Origin: Roseateles violae
GTDB lineage: Bacteria; Pseudomonadota; Gammaproteobacteria; Burkholderiales; Burkholderiaceae_C
Assembly (NCBI RefSeq): GCF_030410485.1
Contig: NZ_JAUHHC010000001.1
Location: 62,001-126,000, forward strand
Reading direction: 5' to 3'
DNA length: 64,000 nucleotides
The notes under the pieces are model-generated. The model was not told the origin of the DNA and searched no databases. It saw nothing but the letters and a program-made list of their open reading frames with translations. Both the position numbers and the translations under genes were made by a program. Below are positions 51,503 to 59,828 of the stretch, piece after piece. The stretch's first letter is position 1. Each line of letters begins with the position of its first letter.

Positions 51503-53746
51503 TCAGCTGTGAGCCCGTTCCGTCGCTGCAGTCGCGAGTTTTGAAAATGATAACGAAACTTGCGCACCTATTACCGGCTGGGCCTCGTCCGCACCCAAAT
51601 GAAGGTTGGCCACGCGGATGCGCGCGCCATGTTCATCGGCAATTTTCTTGACCACCGCCAGGCCCAGGCCGGTGCCCTTGCTCTTGGTCGTGACATAAGG
51701 CTCGAAAGCGCGCTTCAGCACCTTCTCGGCGAAGCCCGGGCCATTGTCGATCACCTGCAGGCGCAGCGAACGCGGCTCGCCGCTTTCGCTCAAGCCCTGC
51801 TGCGTGCGCACCGTCACCAGGCCGTCGGCGCGCTCGTGCACGGCGTCCAGCGCGTTCTGCACCAGGTTGTGGATGACCTGGCGCAGCTGGCTGGCGTCTC
51901 CCCTGATCAGCGGCGGCTGGGCGGCAAGCTCGGCACGCAGCCGGCCCTTCTCCTGCGCCTCGGCATACAGGGTCAGCACCTCGACGACCAGGGCGTTCAG
52001 GTCCAGCGGCTTCAGATTGGCCGAGGGCAGCCGCGCATAGTCGCGGAACTCGTTGACCAGCTGCTTCATCGCCTGCACCTGGTTGACGATGGTGCCGACC
52101 GAGCGCACCAGCATCGCCTGGTCGGGGCCCTCCAGCTTGGGCTCCAGCTTCAGCTGCAGGCGCTCGGCCGAGAGCTGGATCGGCGTCAGCGGGTTCTTGA
52201 TCTCGTGCGCCAGCCGCCGCGCGACCTCGCTCCAGGCGGCGGAGCGCTGCGCCGAGACGACTTCGGAGATGTCGTCGAAGACCATCAGCCGGGCATCGTG
52301 CGGCAGCTGCGCGCCGCGCACCAGCAGGGTCAGTTGGTCCTGCTCGGCATTCAGCTGCAGCTCGAAGGAATCCTGCCAATGGTCGCGCTCGCCGAGCTCG
52401 GGGCTGTACTGGTCGAAGCGCTGGGCGACCGCCTGCGCGAAGTCCTGCAGCTGCGGCACCTCCTCGAGCTGGCGGCCGCGGTAGGCGCTCAGCGGCAGGC
52501 GCAGGATGCGCGTCGCGCCGGGATTGACGGTGTCGATGCGGCCGGCGGCATCGAACACGATCACCCCGGCGGTCAGGTTGTCGAGGATGGTCTGCAGATT
52601 GGTGCGCGCGCTCTCCAGCTGGGCGACGCTCTTCTCGACCATCTCGCGCGCCTCGGCCAGCTGGCCGGTCATGTCGGCGAAGGAACGGGTCAGGCCGCCC
52701 AGCTCGTCCTTCGATTCGATCACCGGCTTGGCCGACAGATCGCCCTTGGCGACCTGGCGCACGCCATCGGCCAGCAGTAAGAGCGGCCGCGCCAGCTGGT
52801 TGCCCAGGGTCACGGCCAGCAAGAGCGCCGCGAACACCGCCAGGATCAGCACCAGGGTCAGCGTGCCCAGGTACATGCGGCGCAGGCCGTCGCGCTCCAG
52901 CGCGCGCTGCTGGTATTCGCTGCTGGCCGTCTGCACGGCCAGCGCGTTGGTCAGCACGGTGCTCGGGATGCGCTGCACGACCATCAGATAGCGCTCGCCG
53001 CTGCCAAGCCGCATCTCGCTGCTGGGCAGCAGGGCCAGCGCGCGGATGCGCGCCAGACCCTGCATGGCGGCCGCCTCGTCGTCCAGACCCTCCAGCTGGC
53101 TGGCGATTGCGGCATTGCGCGCCTGGCGCAGCATCGACGGCGTCGGTCGGTCCGGCGTCAGCGCGCCGGTGTCGCCGCCGCTGGCCAGCAGGATCTGGCC
53201 ATTGCCGCCGACCAGGGCCACCGTGCGCGCGCCAAGCTGGTCGCGCAGGCGCTCCAGGCTCAGCAGTTGCGGCAGGCTGTTGCCTTCGGACATGCGCTCG
53301 GCCGCATCGCGGGTCTTGGCCGACAGATCGGCGACCAGGCCGTCCAGCGTGCCGCGGCCGAGGTTCAGGCCGGCCTCCAGCGCGCTGGCCAGGCGCACGT
53401 CGAACCAGCTCTCGATGCTGCGATTGACGAACTGGTAGGACACCGTATAGATCAGCAGACCCGGCACGACGCCGACCAGGGCGAAGATGCCGGCCAGCTT
53501 CAGCAGCAGCCGGCTGCCGAAGCGGGCAGCCCGCACGCGCACGATCAGCCGCACCGCCGCCACGGCGATGACGATCACCAGCACCGCGGCAACCAGCGCA
53601 TTGAGCCAGAACAGCCAGACGTAATGCCGCTCGAAGAAGCCGCGCTGGGCGGTTGCGCCGATCGACAGGAGGAAGGCCAGCACGCCGCAAACGCCGGTCA
53701 CGGTCAACAGCGAGATGACCCAGGCCCACCGCGTCCACTTGCTCAT
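51503..53746 (-). CDS. ntrY: NtrY-type membrane histidine kinase
   Basis: A 747-residue sensor kinase. Three to four N-terminal membrane spans (about residues 8-30, 44-68, 85-107 and about 294-317), with a periplasmic-type loop; then HAMP, a PAS domain (VFDAAGRIDTVNPGATRIL, about 403-421), the phospho-acceptor box with His in RRLAHEIKNPLTPIQLSAER (about 520) and an HATPase domain with N-box NLVQNALDAV, G1 DNGPGF and G2 GTGLGLAVV. This is the NtrY layout. It overlaps the DUF4390 gene start-to-stop by 4 bp and lies in a conserved rsmB - DUF4390 - ntrY - regulator operon. Confidence 0.9.
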   Translation of the reverse strand: MSKWTRWAWVISLLTVTGVCGVLAFLLSIGATAQRGFFERHYVWLFWLNALVAAVLVIVIAVAAVRLIVRVRAARFGSRLLLKLAGIFALVGVVPGLLIYTVSYQFVNRSIESWFDVRLASALEAGLNLGRGTLDGLVADLSAKTRDAAERMSEGNSLPQLLSLERLRDQLGARTVALVGGNGQILLASGGDTGALTPDRPTPSMLRQARNAAIASQLEGLDDEAAAMQGLARIRALALLPSSEMRLGSGERYLMVVQRIPSTVLTNALAVQTASSEYQQRALERDGLRRMYLGTLTLVLILAVFAALLLAVTLGNQLARPLLLLADGVRQVAKGDLSAKPVIESKDELGGLTRSFADMTGQLAEAREMVEKSVAQLESARTNLQTILDNLTAGVIVFDAAGRIDTVNPGATRILRLPLSAYRGRQLEEVPQLQDFAQAVAQRFDQYSPELGERDHWQDSFELQLNAEQDQLTLLVRGAQLPHDARLMVFDDISEVVSAQRSAAWSEVARRLAHEIKNPLTPIQLSAERLQLKLEPKLEGPDQAMLVRSVGTIVNQVQAMKQLVNEFRDYARLPSANLKPLDLNALVVEVLTLYAEAQEKGRLRAELAAQPPLIRGDASQLRQVIHNLVQNALDAVHERADGLVTVRTQQGLSESGEPRSLRLQVIDNGPGFAEKVLKRAFEPYVTTKSKGTGLGLAVVKKIADEHGARIRVANLHLGADEAQPVIGAQVSLSFSKLATAATERAHS

Positions 53747-54375
53747 GGGCTGGCCGGAATGCGCAGGCTGAAGTCGGGGTTCAGGCTCAGGCTGCGCTCG
53801 AGGCTCAGGCCCCAGCCCTGCGGCGAACCGAGGCCGATCTGCATCGGACGCGGCAGCTGGCTGGTATCGAGCCGGTAGCTGAACTCGATGTAGTAGCGGC
53901 CCTCGTCCTCGAGTTCCTTGGCCTCGGCGATGCGCCAGCCGGAGACGCCGCGCAGAAAGGCCAGCGCCTCGCCCAGCGCCGTAAAGCTCTGGTGCAGGCC
54001 GCCGGTGCTGACCCGGTACTGCCGCGTCAGCGGCTGCCAGGTCAGGCGCCAGCTGCGCTGGGCGCGGGCGACGCGGGCATCGCGCCAGTACCAGCGGTTG
54101 CGCAGCACCGTCACCTCGGCGACGAAGTAGATGGGCACGCCCTTCAAGAGCGCGTCCTCGGCCGCATGCGGCAGTTCGAAGCGGGTGCCGAAGCTGAGCT
54201 CCAGCCCCTCCTCCACCCGCTGCGTCGCCAGATGGCTCAGCTCGACGCCATCGGCCAGCGCCGCGCGGCCGAACAGCACCAGCAGCAGCCCCAGCAGCAG
54301 CGCGGCGGCCCAGCGCCGCAGCGGCGCGAGCGACGGGTCCGGCTTGGCGGTGAGAGTGGGAGCGGCTGAACTCAA
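53743..54375 (-). CDS. DUF4390 family exported protein, TTG start
   Basis: A 210-residue protein with an N-terminal hydrophobic signal or anchor (WAAALLLGLLLVLFGRAALA, about residues 27-46) and the DUF4390 beta-rich body (VPIYFVAEVTVLRNRWYWRD, then QYRVSTGGLHQSF and RPMQIGLGSPQGWGL). No ATG or GTG exists at a fitting place. The only sensible start is TTG at 54,375, overlapping the rsmB stop as TTGA; coupling would compensate for the weak codon. The last four bases overlap the ntrY ATG. The function is unknown, but linkage to rsmB and ntrY is conserved in the class. Confidence 0.82.
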   Translation of the reverse strand: MSSAAPTLTAKPDPSLAPLRRWAAALLLGLLLVLFGRAALADGVELSHLATQRVEEGLELSFGTRFELPHAAEDALLKGVPIYFVAEVTVLRNRWYWRDARVARAQRSWRLTWQPLTRQYRVSTGGLHQSFTALGEALAFLRGVSGWRIAEAKELEDEGRYYIEFSYRLDTSQLPRPMQIGLGSPQGWGLSLERSLSLNPDFSLRIPASP

Positions 54376-55745
54376 GGGGCTACAGATCTCTCTTCGGGCT
54401 GCTTGCTCAGCAGGGCATAGAAGAAGCCGTCGACGCTGGACGGCGCCGCCGGCACCGCCCCGGCCGTGCTCGCCCCATTGTCGGCGAGGGGCAGCAGATG
54501 ACCGGTGACGCCGTCCACGTCCAGCCTTTCCGCATCGCGATGGCGTTGCAAAAATGCGTCGATTTGGGACAGGCCCTCGGCCTTGAAGATCGAGCAGGTC
54601 GCGTAAACCAGGCGGCCGCCCGGCTTCAGCGTCGGCCACAGCGCCTCCAGCAGCTGGGCCTGGATCTGGGCCAGATTGCCGATATCGGCCGGCCGGCGCA
54701 GCCAGCGCACATCCGGGTGCCGGCGCACGATGCCGGAGGCGCTGCAGGGCGCGTCGAGCAGGATCGCGTCGAAGGGCCGGCCGTCCCACCAGGCGGCGGT
54801 CTCGCGGCCGTCGGCGGCCTGCAGCCGCGCCTGCAGCCTGAGCCGGCCCAGATTGTCCTGTACCCGCGTCAGGCGCTGCGCGTCGGCATCCAGCGCCAGC
54901 AGCTCCAGATCCTGCAGCTCCAGCAGATGGGCGGTCTTGCCGCCCGGCGCCGAGCAGGCGTCGAGCACCCGGGCGCCGGCCGGCACGGCGCCATCGCCGA
55001 GCAGCAGCGGCGCCGCCAGCTGGGCCGCCACGTCCTGCACCGAGACCTCGCCCTCCGCAAAGCCGGGCAAGGCGCTCACCGGCACCGGCCGCGCCAGCAT
55101 CACTGCCTGCGGCGCCAGCGGCCCGATCGCGCGCGCGGCGATGCCCAGGCCCGCCAGGCGCTCGACATAGGCTTGCGCCGTGCCGCGCCGCGCATTGACG
55201 CGCAGGCTCATCGGCGGATGTTCGTTGTTGGCCAGCAGCACCTGCTGCCACTGCGCCGGCCAATCCTGCCGCACCCGCTCGATCCACCAGGGCGGATGGT
55301 TGAAGGCGCCCTGCGGATCGCGGCGCGCGGCGGCGACGAGGGTCTCGCGCTCGCGCAGGAAGCGGCGCAGCACCGCATTGACGAAGCCGGCGCTGGCCGG
55401 CGCCCGCTGGCGCGCCGCGCCGACCGCCTGGTCGACCACGGTGTGATCGGCATAGAGCGGCTCGCCACCCGTCGGCCACAGCAGGGCCAGCGCGCTGACC
55501 AGCAGGCTGTCCACGCGCGGTGGCGGGCTCTTGGGCGCCAGCTCGGCGCGCGCCGCCTGCGCGCTGCCCAAGAGGCGCAGCACATGAAAGCTCAGTGCCT
55601 GCGTGCCGGCGCGCAGATCGGCCGGGCAGCGGGCCAGCACATCGGTCAGCGAACGGCCGTCGCGCACCGCCTGGACGGCATCGGCAACCTGCAGCAGCAG
55701 GCGGTTCAGCGGCGCGGCATGGGAGGGAGCGTTGGAGGCAGACAC
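54372..55745 (-). CDS. rsmB: 16S rRNA m5C967 methyltransferase
   Basis: A 457-residue enzyme: N-terminal NusB-like RNA-binding domain (residues 5-135), then a Rossmann methylase. Seen: SAM site LDACSAPGGKTAHLLEL (about 237-253), DAPCSASGIVRRHPD with the release Cys (about 303-317) and the nucleophile in LVYATCSIFKAEG (about 361). It methylates C967 of 16S rRNA with SAM. The start is uncertain: GTG at 55,745 (used) or ATG at 55,778, both before the NusB-like fold; neither has a strong ribosome site. Divergent from folE with 77 bp between. Confidence 0.92.
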   Translation of the reverse strand: MSASNAPSHAAPLNRLLLQVADAVQAVRDGRSLTDVLARCPADLRAGTQALSFHVLRLLGSAQAARAELAPKSPPPRVDSLLVSALALLWPTGGEPLYADHTVVDQAVGAARQRAPASAGFVNAVLRRFLRERETLVAAARRDPQGAFNHPPWWIERVRQDWPAQWQQVLLANNEHPPMSLRVNARRGTAQAYVERLAGLGIAARAIGPLAPQAVMLARPVPVSALPGFAEGEVSVQDVAAQLAAPLLLGDGAVPAGARVLDACSAPGGKTAHLLELQDLELLALDADAQRLTRVQDNLGRLRLQARLQAADGRETAAWWDGRPFDAILLDAPCSASGIVRRHPDVRWLRRPADIGNLAQIQAQLLEALWPTLKPGGRLVYATCSIFKAEGLSQIDAFLQRHRDAERLDVDGVTGHLLPLADNGASTAGAVPAAPSSVDGFFYALLSKQPEERSVAP

Positions 55746-55822
55746 GCGCCCAGTGTAGAGGCTGGCCCTGGAGCCCATCGGGCAACCGAGCCACAATGGC
55801 GGCACAACAACCGAGATGCCTG

Positions 55823-56521
55823 ATGAGCAGCAGTGCCCCGCCCGAGAAGATTCCCGTTTCCGAACGCATCCGCTACCGCCTGGTCGGTGCCGAATGCCGC
55901 CATCACGCCAACGACAATATCGCCGCCTATATCGAGGACGGCGAGCTGGACGAGTTGCAGGCCGAGGTGCAGGCCAAGATGCAGGAGGTGCTGAAGTCGC
56001 TGGTGATCGACACCGAGAGCGATCACAACACGCAGGAGACCGCCAAGCGCGTCGCCAAGATGTTCGTGCGCGAGGTCTTCAAGGGCCGCTACCTGCCGAT
56101 GCCGGCGGTGACCGAGTTCCCCAATGTCGAGCGGCTCAACGAGCTGATGATCGTCGGCCCGATCACCGTGCGCAGCGCCTGCTCGCACCATCTGTGCCCG
56201 ATCATGGGCCGGGTCTGGATCGGCCTGCTGCCCAACGAGCATTCGAATCTGATCGGCCTGTCCAAGTACGCGCGCATCTGCGACTGGATCATGAGCCGCC
56301 CGCAGATCCAGGAGGAGGCGGTGACCATGCTGGCCAACGAGCTGCAGGAACGCGTCAAGCCCGACGGTCTGGCCATCGTGATGGAGGCCGACCACTTCTG
56401 CATGCACTGGCGCGGCGTCAAGGACAGCCAGGCCATGATGACCAATAGCGTGATGCGCGGCGCCTTCCTGAAGGACCCGGACCTGCGGCGCGAGTTCCTT
56501 GCGCTGATCAGCAAGAAATGA
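55823..56521 (+). CDS. folE: GTP cyclohydrolase I
   Basis: A 232-residue GTP cyclohydrolase I, which makes 7,8-dihydroneopterin triphosphate for folate and for queuosine precursors. Seen: zinc site SACSHHLCPIMGRVWIG (about 116-132) and the second zinc Cys in DHFCMHWRGV (about 189-198), plus the GLSKYARICDW GTP-site segment. The middle of the zinc region has CMHWRGV where many homologues have CMSMRGV, a minor variant. Length is standard. The ATG at MSSSAPP is preferred over an out-of-frame ATG 7 bp upstream. The next gene follows by 16 bp. Confidence 0.93.
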   Translation: MSSSAPPEKIPVSERIRYRLVGAECRHHANDNIAAYIEDGELDELQAEVQAKMQEVLKSLVIDTESDHNTQETAKRVAKMFVREVFKGRYLPMPAVTEFPNVERLNELMIVGPITVRSACSHHLCPIMGRVWIGLLPNEHSNLIGLSKYARICDWIMSRPQIQEEAVTMLANELQERVKPDGLAIVMEADHFCMHWRGVKDSQAMMTNSVMRGAFLKDPDLRREFLALISKK

Positions 56522-56537
56522 CGACAAGGAGACCGCG

Positions 56538-56960
56538 ATGCTAGTCCGCCTGCTCTACGCCAGCCGCGCCGCCAGCCCGATGGGCGAGCACGAGTTGGCC
56601 GCCATCCTCAAGCAATCGCGCGAGCACAACCACGCCGAGGGCGTTACCGGCCTGCTCTGCTACACCGAGGGCATCTTCATCCAGGTGCTCGAGGGCGGCC
56701 GCGGCCCGGTCAACGCGCGCTACAAGGCCATCATCGACGACCCGCGCCACCGCGACGTGATCCTGCTCAGCTATGCCGAGATCGCCGAGCGCGACTTTGC
56801 CGGCTGGGCCATGGGCCAGGTCAATCTGTCGCGGCTGAACCCGGCCCTGGTGCTGAAATACAGCGAGACCGGCAAGCTCGATCCCTATGCGATGAGCGGC
56901 GCGGCGCTGACCGCGCTGTTCCACGAGCTGGTCAGCTCGGGCGCCATCGTCTGCAGCTGA
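56538..56960 (+). CDS. BLUF-domain blue-light photoreceptor
   Basis: A 140-residue stand-alone BLUF protein that would bind FAD. Seen: the key Tyr in RLLYASRAA (Tyr7), Asn in [12 protein letters not shown] (about 32), Gln in IFIQVLEGG (about 50) and a Trp/Met region in FAGWAMGQV (about 91-99). The C-terminal 40 residues form the usual short helical cap; there is no EAL or cyclase output domain, so signalling must be through a partner. AAGGAG precedes the start, which lies 16 bp after folE, suggesting co-transcription. Confidence 0.9.
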   Translation: MLVRLLYASRAASPMGEHELAAILKQSREHNHAEGVTGLLCYTEGIFIQVLEGGRGPVNARYKAIIDDPRHRDVILLSYAEIAERDFAGWAMGQVNLSRLNPALVLKYSETGKLDPYAMSGAALTALFHELVSSGAIVCS

Positions 56961-57083
56961 AGGACAAGCCTCTCGCGGGGCACCGCGGCGGTCCGCTCCC
57001 TGGGTCGGCGTCTTCCGCCGTTCGGTCGCGGTGAAAGAACTCGCCGCTGTCGACCCATAGCGGATAGAGACGAACGGCAGCGT

Positions 57084-58082
57084 TCAGGCGTCCTGATTCG
57101 GCAGGGCATCCAGCGGGCTGCGCACCGCCTTGGCCGAGCAATTCCTGCACGGTGCGGATGTCGCTGCCCGCCTGAAGCAGATGGGTCGCAAAGCAATGGC
57201 GCAGCGTGTGCGACGTGGCCGGCTTGGCGACGCCGGCGGCCTGGACCGCGCGCTTAAACGCCCGCTGGAAGGTCTCATCGTAGAGGTGGTGCCGACGGAC
57301 GATGCCGCTGCGTGGATCGGTGGAATGATGGTCTTGGGGAAAGCCCAAAACCAGCCCCAGCTCGCGCCGGCTCGCGGATACTTGCGCTCCAGCGCACAGG
57401 GCAACTCCACGCCGGCGCAGCCCGACTCCACATCAGCCGCCCAGATCTGGCGCGCACGGCCCAGCTGCTCTCGTAGCGGCAACACCAAGGATTGCGGCAG
57501 CATCACCACCCGGTCCTTGCCACCCTTGCCCTGGCGCACATAGATCGCCCGCTGCGCGAAGTCGATGTCCTTGACCCGCAGGCACAGGGCCTCGGTGATG
57601 CGCAGTCCAGTGCCGTACAACAGCCGGGCCAGCAGCTGATGCTCGCCCTGCAACCGGGCCAGCACCGACAGAACCTCCTCGACACCGAGCACCACGGGCA
57701 AGCGCCGCTTGGGCACTGGACGGCCGATCTCCTCCATCCAGGCAAGCTGCTGGCCCAGCACCCTGCCATAGAGAAACAGGAGTGCCGACAAGGCCTGGCG
57801 ATGACTGGACAGAGAGAGCTCCCGGTCTGCCGCCAGATAGCTCAGAAAGCCCTCGACCTCCGGGCCACCCATCTCTGCCGGATGGCGCGAACCATGGAAG
57901 CGGGTGAAGGCGCGGGACCAGTACAAGTACGCCTATTCGGTGCGCCGGCTGTAGTGCAGCATGCGAATGCGCTCGCGCAACTGGTCGAGCAGCCTAACGG
58001 CCCGCAAAGGCGGCAAATTGACCGGCGCAGCGGGCCGGAGCGCTGCACGAGGCAGGACGGGGCGAACGACGGCGGGCAGCAT
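57084..58082 (-). pseudogene. intI: Integron integrase (intI) pseudogene
   Basis: An IntI-type tyrosine recombinase, broken in three ways. N-terminal [14 protein letters not shown] is followed by an in-frame TAG (about 57,935) before [14 protein letters not shown]. The core is intact through [20 protein letters not shown] (Arg box). A frameshift near 57,350 switches to the frame carrying [13 protein letters not shown] and [20 protein letters not shown]. Right after VQELLG, the segment that should hold the catalytic Tyr (the TTMIYTHV region) is missing, and the reading returns to the first frame for the IntI-like end [13 protein letters not shown]. It must be inactive. Orientation is divergent from the adjacent gene cassette, as in all integrons. 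Confidence 0.9.
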
Positions 58083-58187
58083 GGCGGCCTCCGCCCGGCG
58101 GTGCCGCAAGCACTTGGCTCCGCCCTGGGCCGCCTGTTACTTCGCGGGTCGCCGTGATAGGCCGCGCCGGCCTGCGGTATACAACAC

Positions 58188-58194
58188 GTTAGGC
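58188..58194 (+). other. attI/cassette crossover site GTTAGGC
   Basis: A GTTRRRY-type core with recombination expected between G58188 and T58189. It lies 105 bp from the intI pseudogene start, where attI belongs. The following bases (TTAGGCGTCTC) are the exact inverse of GAGACGCCTAA at the far end of the cassette, which shows the junction is a true cassette insertion. Confidence 0.8.
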
Positions 58195-59656
58195 GTCTCA
58201 AATCACCCTGCTCACCATGCCGAAGCAAGATCTCGAGTTCATTCCTTCCCTGCAGTTGTTTAGTCAGTCCAGGGCACAGGCGCGCTATACCGTTCTCGCC
58301 GGCCCAAACAACAGCGGGAAGTCACTCACGCTGCGCTGGCTGAAGTCCACGTTGGGCAGGTCTGCATACTTCGTTGGAACGAATCGCTTCTACCATGTTT
58401 ACCACTTAAGCACGGGTCTTCGACAAGCCAATGAACTCGAGCAGTTCGAGTCATCATTTCAAAGTCAGTTTCACGACGACTCTCACAACCATGAACAGAA
58501 CGTCTTAGATCTCGGCCGAATACTCCAGGGCCTAAAGGATGTTCGGAGGAATCAACTCTTTGAACTGTGCGGCTCATTGATTGGTGCGACGTTTTCATTG
58601 CAGCAAGTGGAGCCCGGGAATGATCTGAGTCCGCGCTATATCGACATGGATGGCCAGAATCTATCTGTCGGCTCCACCGGGACACGACTGTTGATGACGG
58701 TCCTTGGACTATGCATGGACGACAGGTTCAGCACCATATTGATCGACGAACCTGAACTAGGCCTCAGCCCAAAAGTTCAAAGCGCGCTTTCCAGCTTCTT
58801 CCAAGATCAGGTTCAAAGAGCAAAGTACTTCCCACATCTGGAGCGCGTCTTTGTCGCAACACACTCAAATCTTTTCCTATCGCGAAACGACGTTACTGAC
58901 AATTTCGTAGTTACGAAGGAAGGGCGCAAAGTCTCCATCGCCCGAACCCTGACCATTCAAGACTTTCATAAGCTTCAGTTCAATCTCCTTGGAAACTCTC
59001 TGGAGACATTATTCTTTCCGTCGGCGGTCGTCGTTGTCGAAGGCAAGACCGACTACGCGTACTTGGAAAGGGTAATCGGCATAAGAATGGCGGGCCGCAA
59101 GGTCACAGTGGTTCCGGGTAACGGTGATGTAAAGAAGAAGGTCTATGCACTGAAAGAACTACTTGGGGACTTTGAAAGAAGCCCGTTCCGAGGACGCGTT
59201 TTCGTAGTCCTCGATAGCGTCCACCAACCGGGCCTTTCAGATGAGTTGGCGCGGATGGGCGTCTTGGCAGCACACATCGTTGTGTGGCCAAAGAATGGTA
59301 TCGAGTACTACTACCCTCGCAGCATTCTTCAGTCAGTGTTCTCCGCTTCTTTAGAGCAAGTTGAGCAACTGGCTATCGATGGCGACCGCATCTCTGTAAA
59401 CGGGATCACTCGCACAAAGAACGAGTTAGCGACGGAAGTCATCAAGCAATTGACGGAAGCGACAGAATACCCTGTCGAGCTCGAATCTGGCCTGCTTTCG
59501 CCTCTGTCCAATGCAGTCACATAACGTGGCGGAGACGCCTAACCCATCTCTCAAGCTGACCCGCTACGGCAGTCGTCAGGGGCCGCGTGGCACCCTTGTC
59601 CATGTTGCGCCACGCGACCCCTGCCGCCCGCCTCCGCGGGCAGCTTAGCTCGAACG
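58189..59656 (+). mobile_element. Single integron gene cassette (1468 bp)
   Basis: Runs from the attI crossover to the G of the attC R' box. Contents: one ORF (OLD-family protein) and its own attC, no promoter, no ribosome site: the classic cassette structure. Base composition is visibly more A/T-rich than the chromosome. Lying beside a dead integrase, it is frozen in place. Confidence 0.85.
58217..59524 (+). CDS. OLD-family ATPase/TOPRIM nuclease-like protein in an integron cassette
   Basis: A 435-residue protein. N-terminal AAA ATPase with Walker A LAGPNNSGKS (27-36), signature-like LSVGSTGTRLL (about 151), Walker B TILIDEPELGLSP (about 173-185) and an ATHSNLFL H-loop (about 212). The second half is TOPRIM-like: VVVVEGKTDYAYLE with the catalytic Glu (about 276) and VFVVLDS with an Asp (about 334). 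The second Asp of the usual DxD is replaced, so nuclease activity is uncertain. OLD and GajA-type proteins act in phage defence or DNA repair. No ribosome site before the ATG, as usual for first cassettes. Probably foreign. Confidence 0.88.
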   Translation: MPKQDLEFIPSLQLFSQSRAQARYTVLAGPNNSGKSLTLRWLKSTLGRSAYFVGTNRFYHVYHLSTGLRQANELEQFESSFQSQFHDDSHNHEQNVLDLGRILQGLKDVRRNQLFELCGSLIGATFSLQQVEPGNDLSPRYIDMDGQNLSVGSTGTRLLMTVLGLCMDDRFSTILIDEPELGLSPKVQSALSSFFQDQVQRAKYFPHLERVFVATHSNLFLSRNDVTDNFVVTKEGRKVSIARTLTIQDFHKLQFNLLGNSLETLFFPSAVVVVEGKTDYAYLERVIGIRMAGRKVTVVPGNGDVKKKVYALKELLGDFERSPFRGRVFVVLDSVHQPGLSDELARMGVLAAHIVVWPKNGIEYYYPRSILQSVFSASLEQVEQLAIDGDRISVNGITRTKNELATEVIKQLTEATEYPVELESGLLSPLSNAVT

Positions 59657-59659
59657 TTG
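59531..59659 (+). repeat. attC recombination site of the cassette
   Basis: R'' GCCTAAC at 59,537-59,543 and R' beginning GTT at 59,656. Inner L boxes AAGCTGA and CAGCTTA pair with one extra base, as in folded attC. The centre is a long hairpin (GGGGCCGCGTGGC against GCCACGCGACCCC). GAGACGCCTAAC is the exact reverse complement of the cassette start, as expected if the circular cassette inserted here. Confidence 0.85.
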
Positions 59660-59828
59660 ACCGTCAGCTTTCCGACGGCGATATCGCCGAGCCGAAGGTC
59701 CGCAGCGGGTCCCAAGCTGTAAGCGACCAAGCCCGCCGCGATCTGCCGCATCCAAGCCATCGCCGGCCTTGGCAGATCAGCCGAGCCCGAGCCTGCCTGA
59801 GAAGCGATCGGCGCTGGCCGCGCAACGG

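Noticed and set aside
56932-57348. A separate 138-residue integrase gene
   Set aside because: It carries [15 protein letters not shown] in frame-shifted continuation of the intI reading, so it is the second half of a pseudogene. Its tail beyond 57,130 is nonsense.
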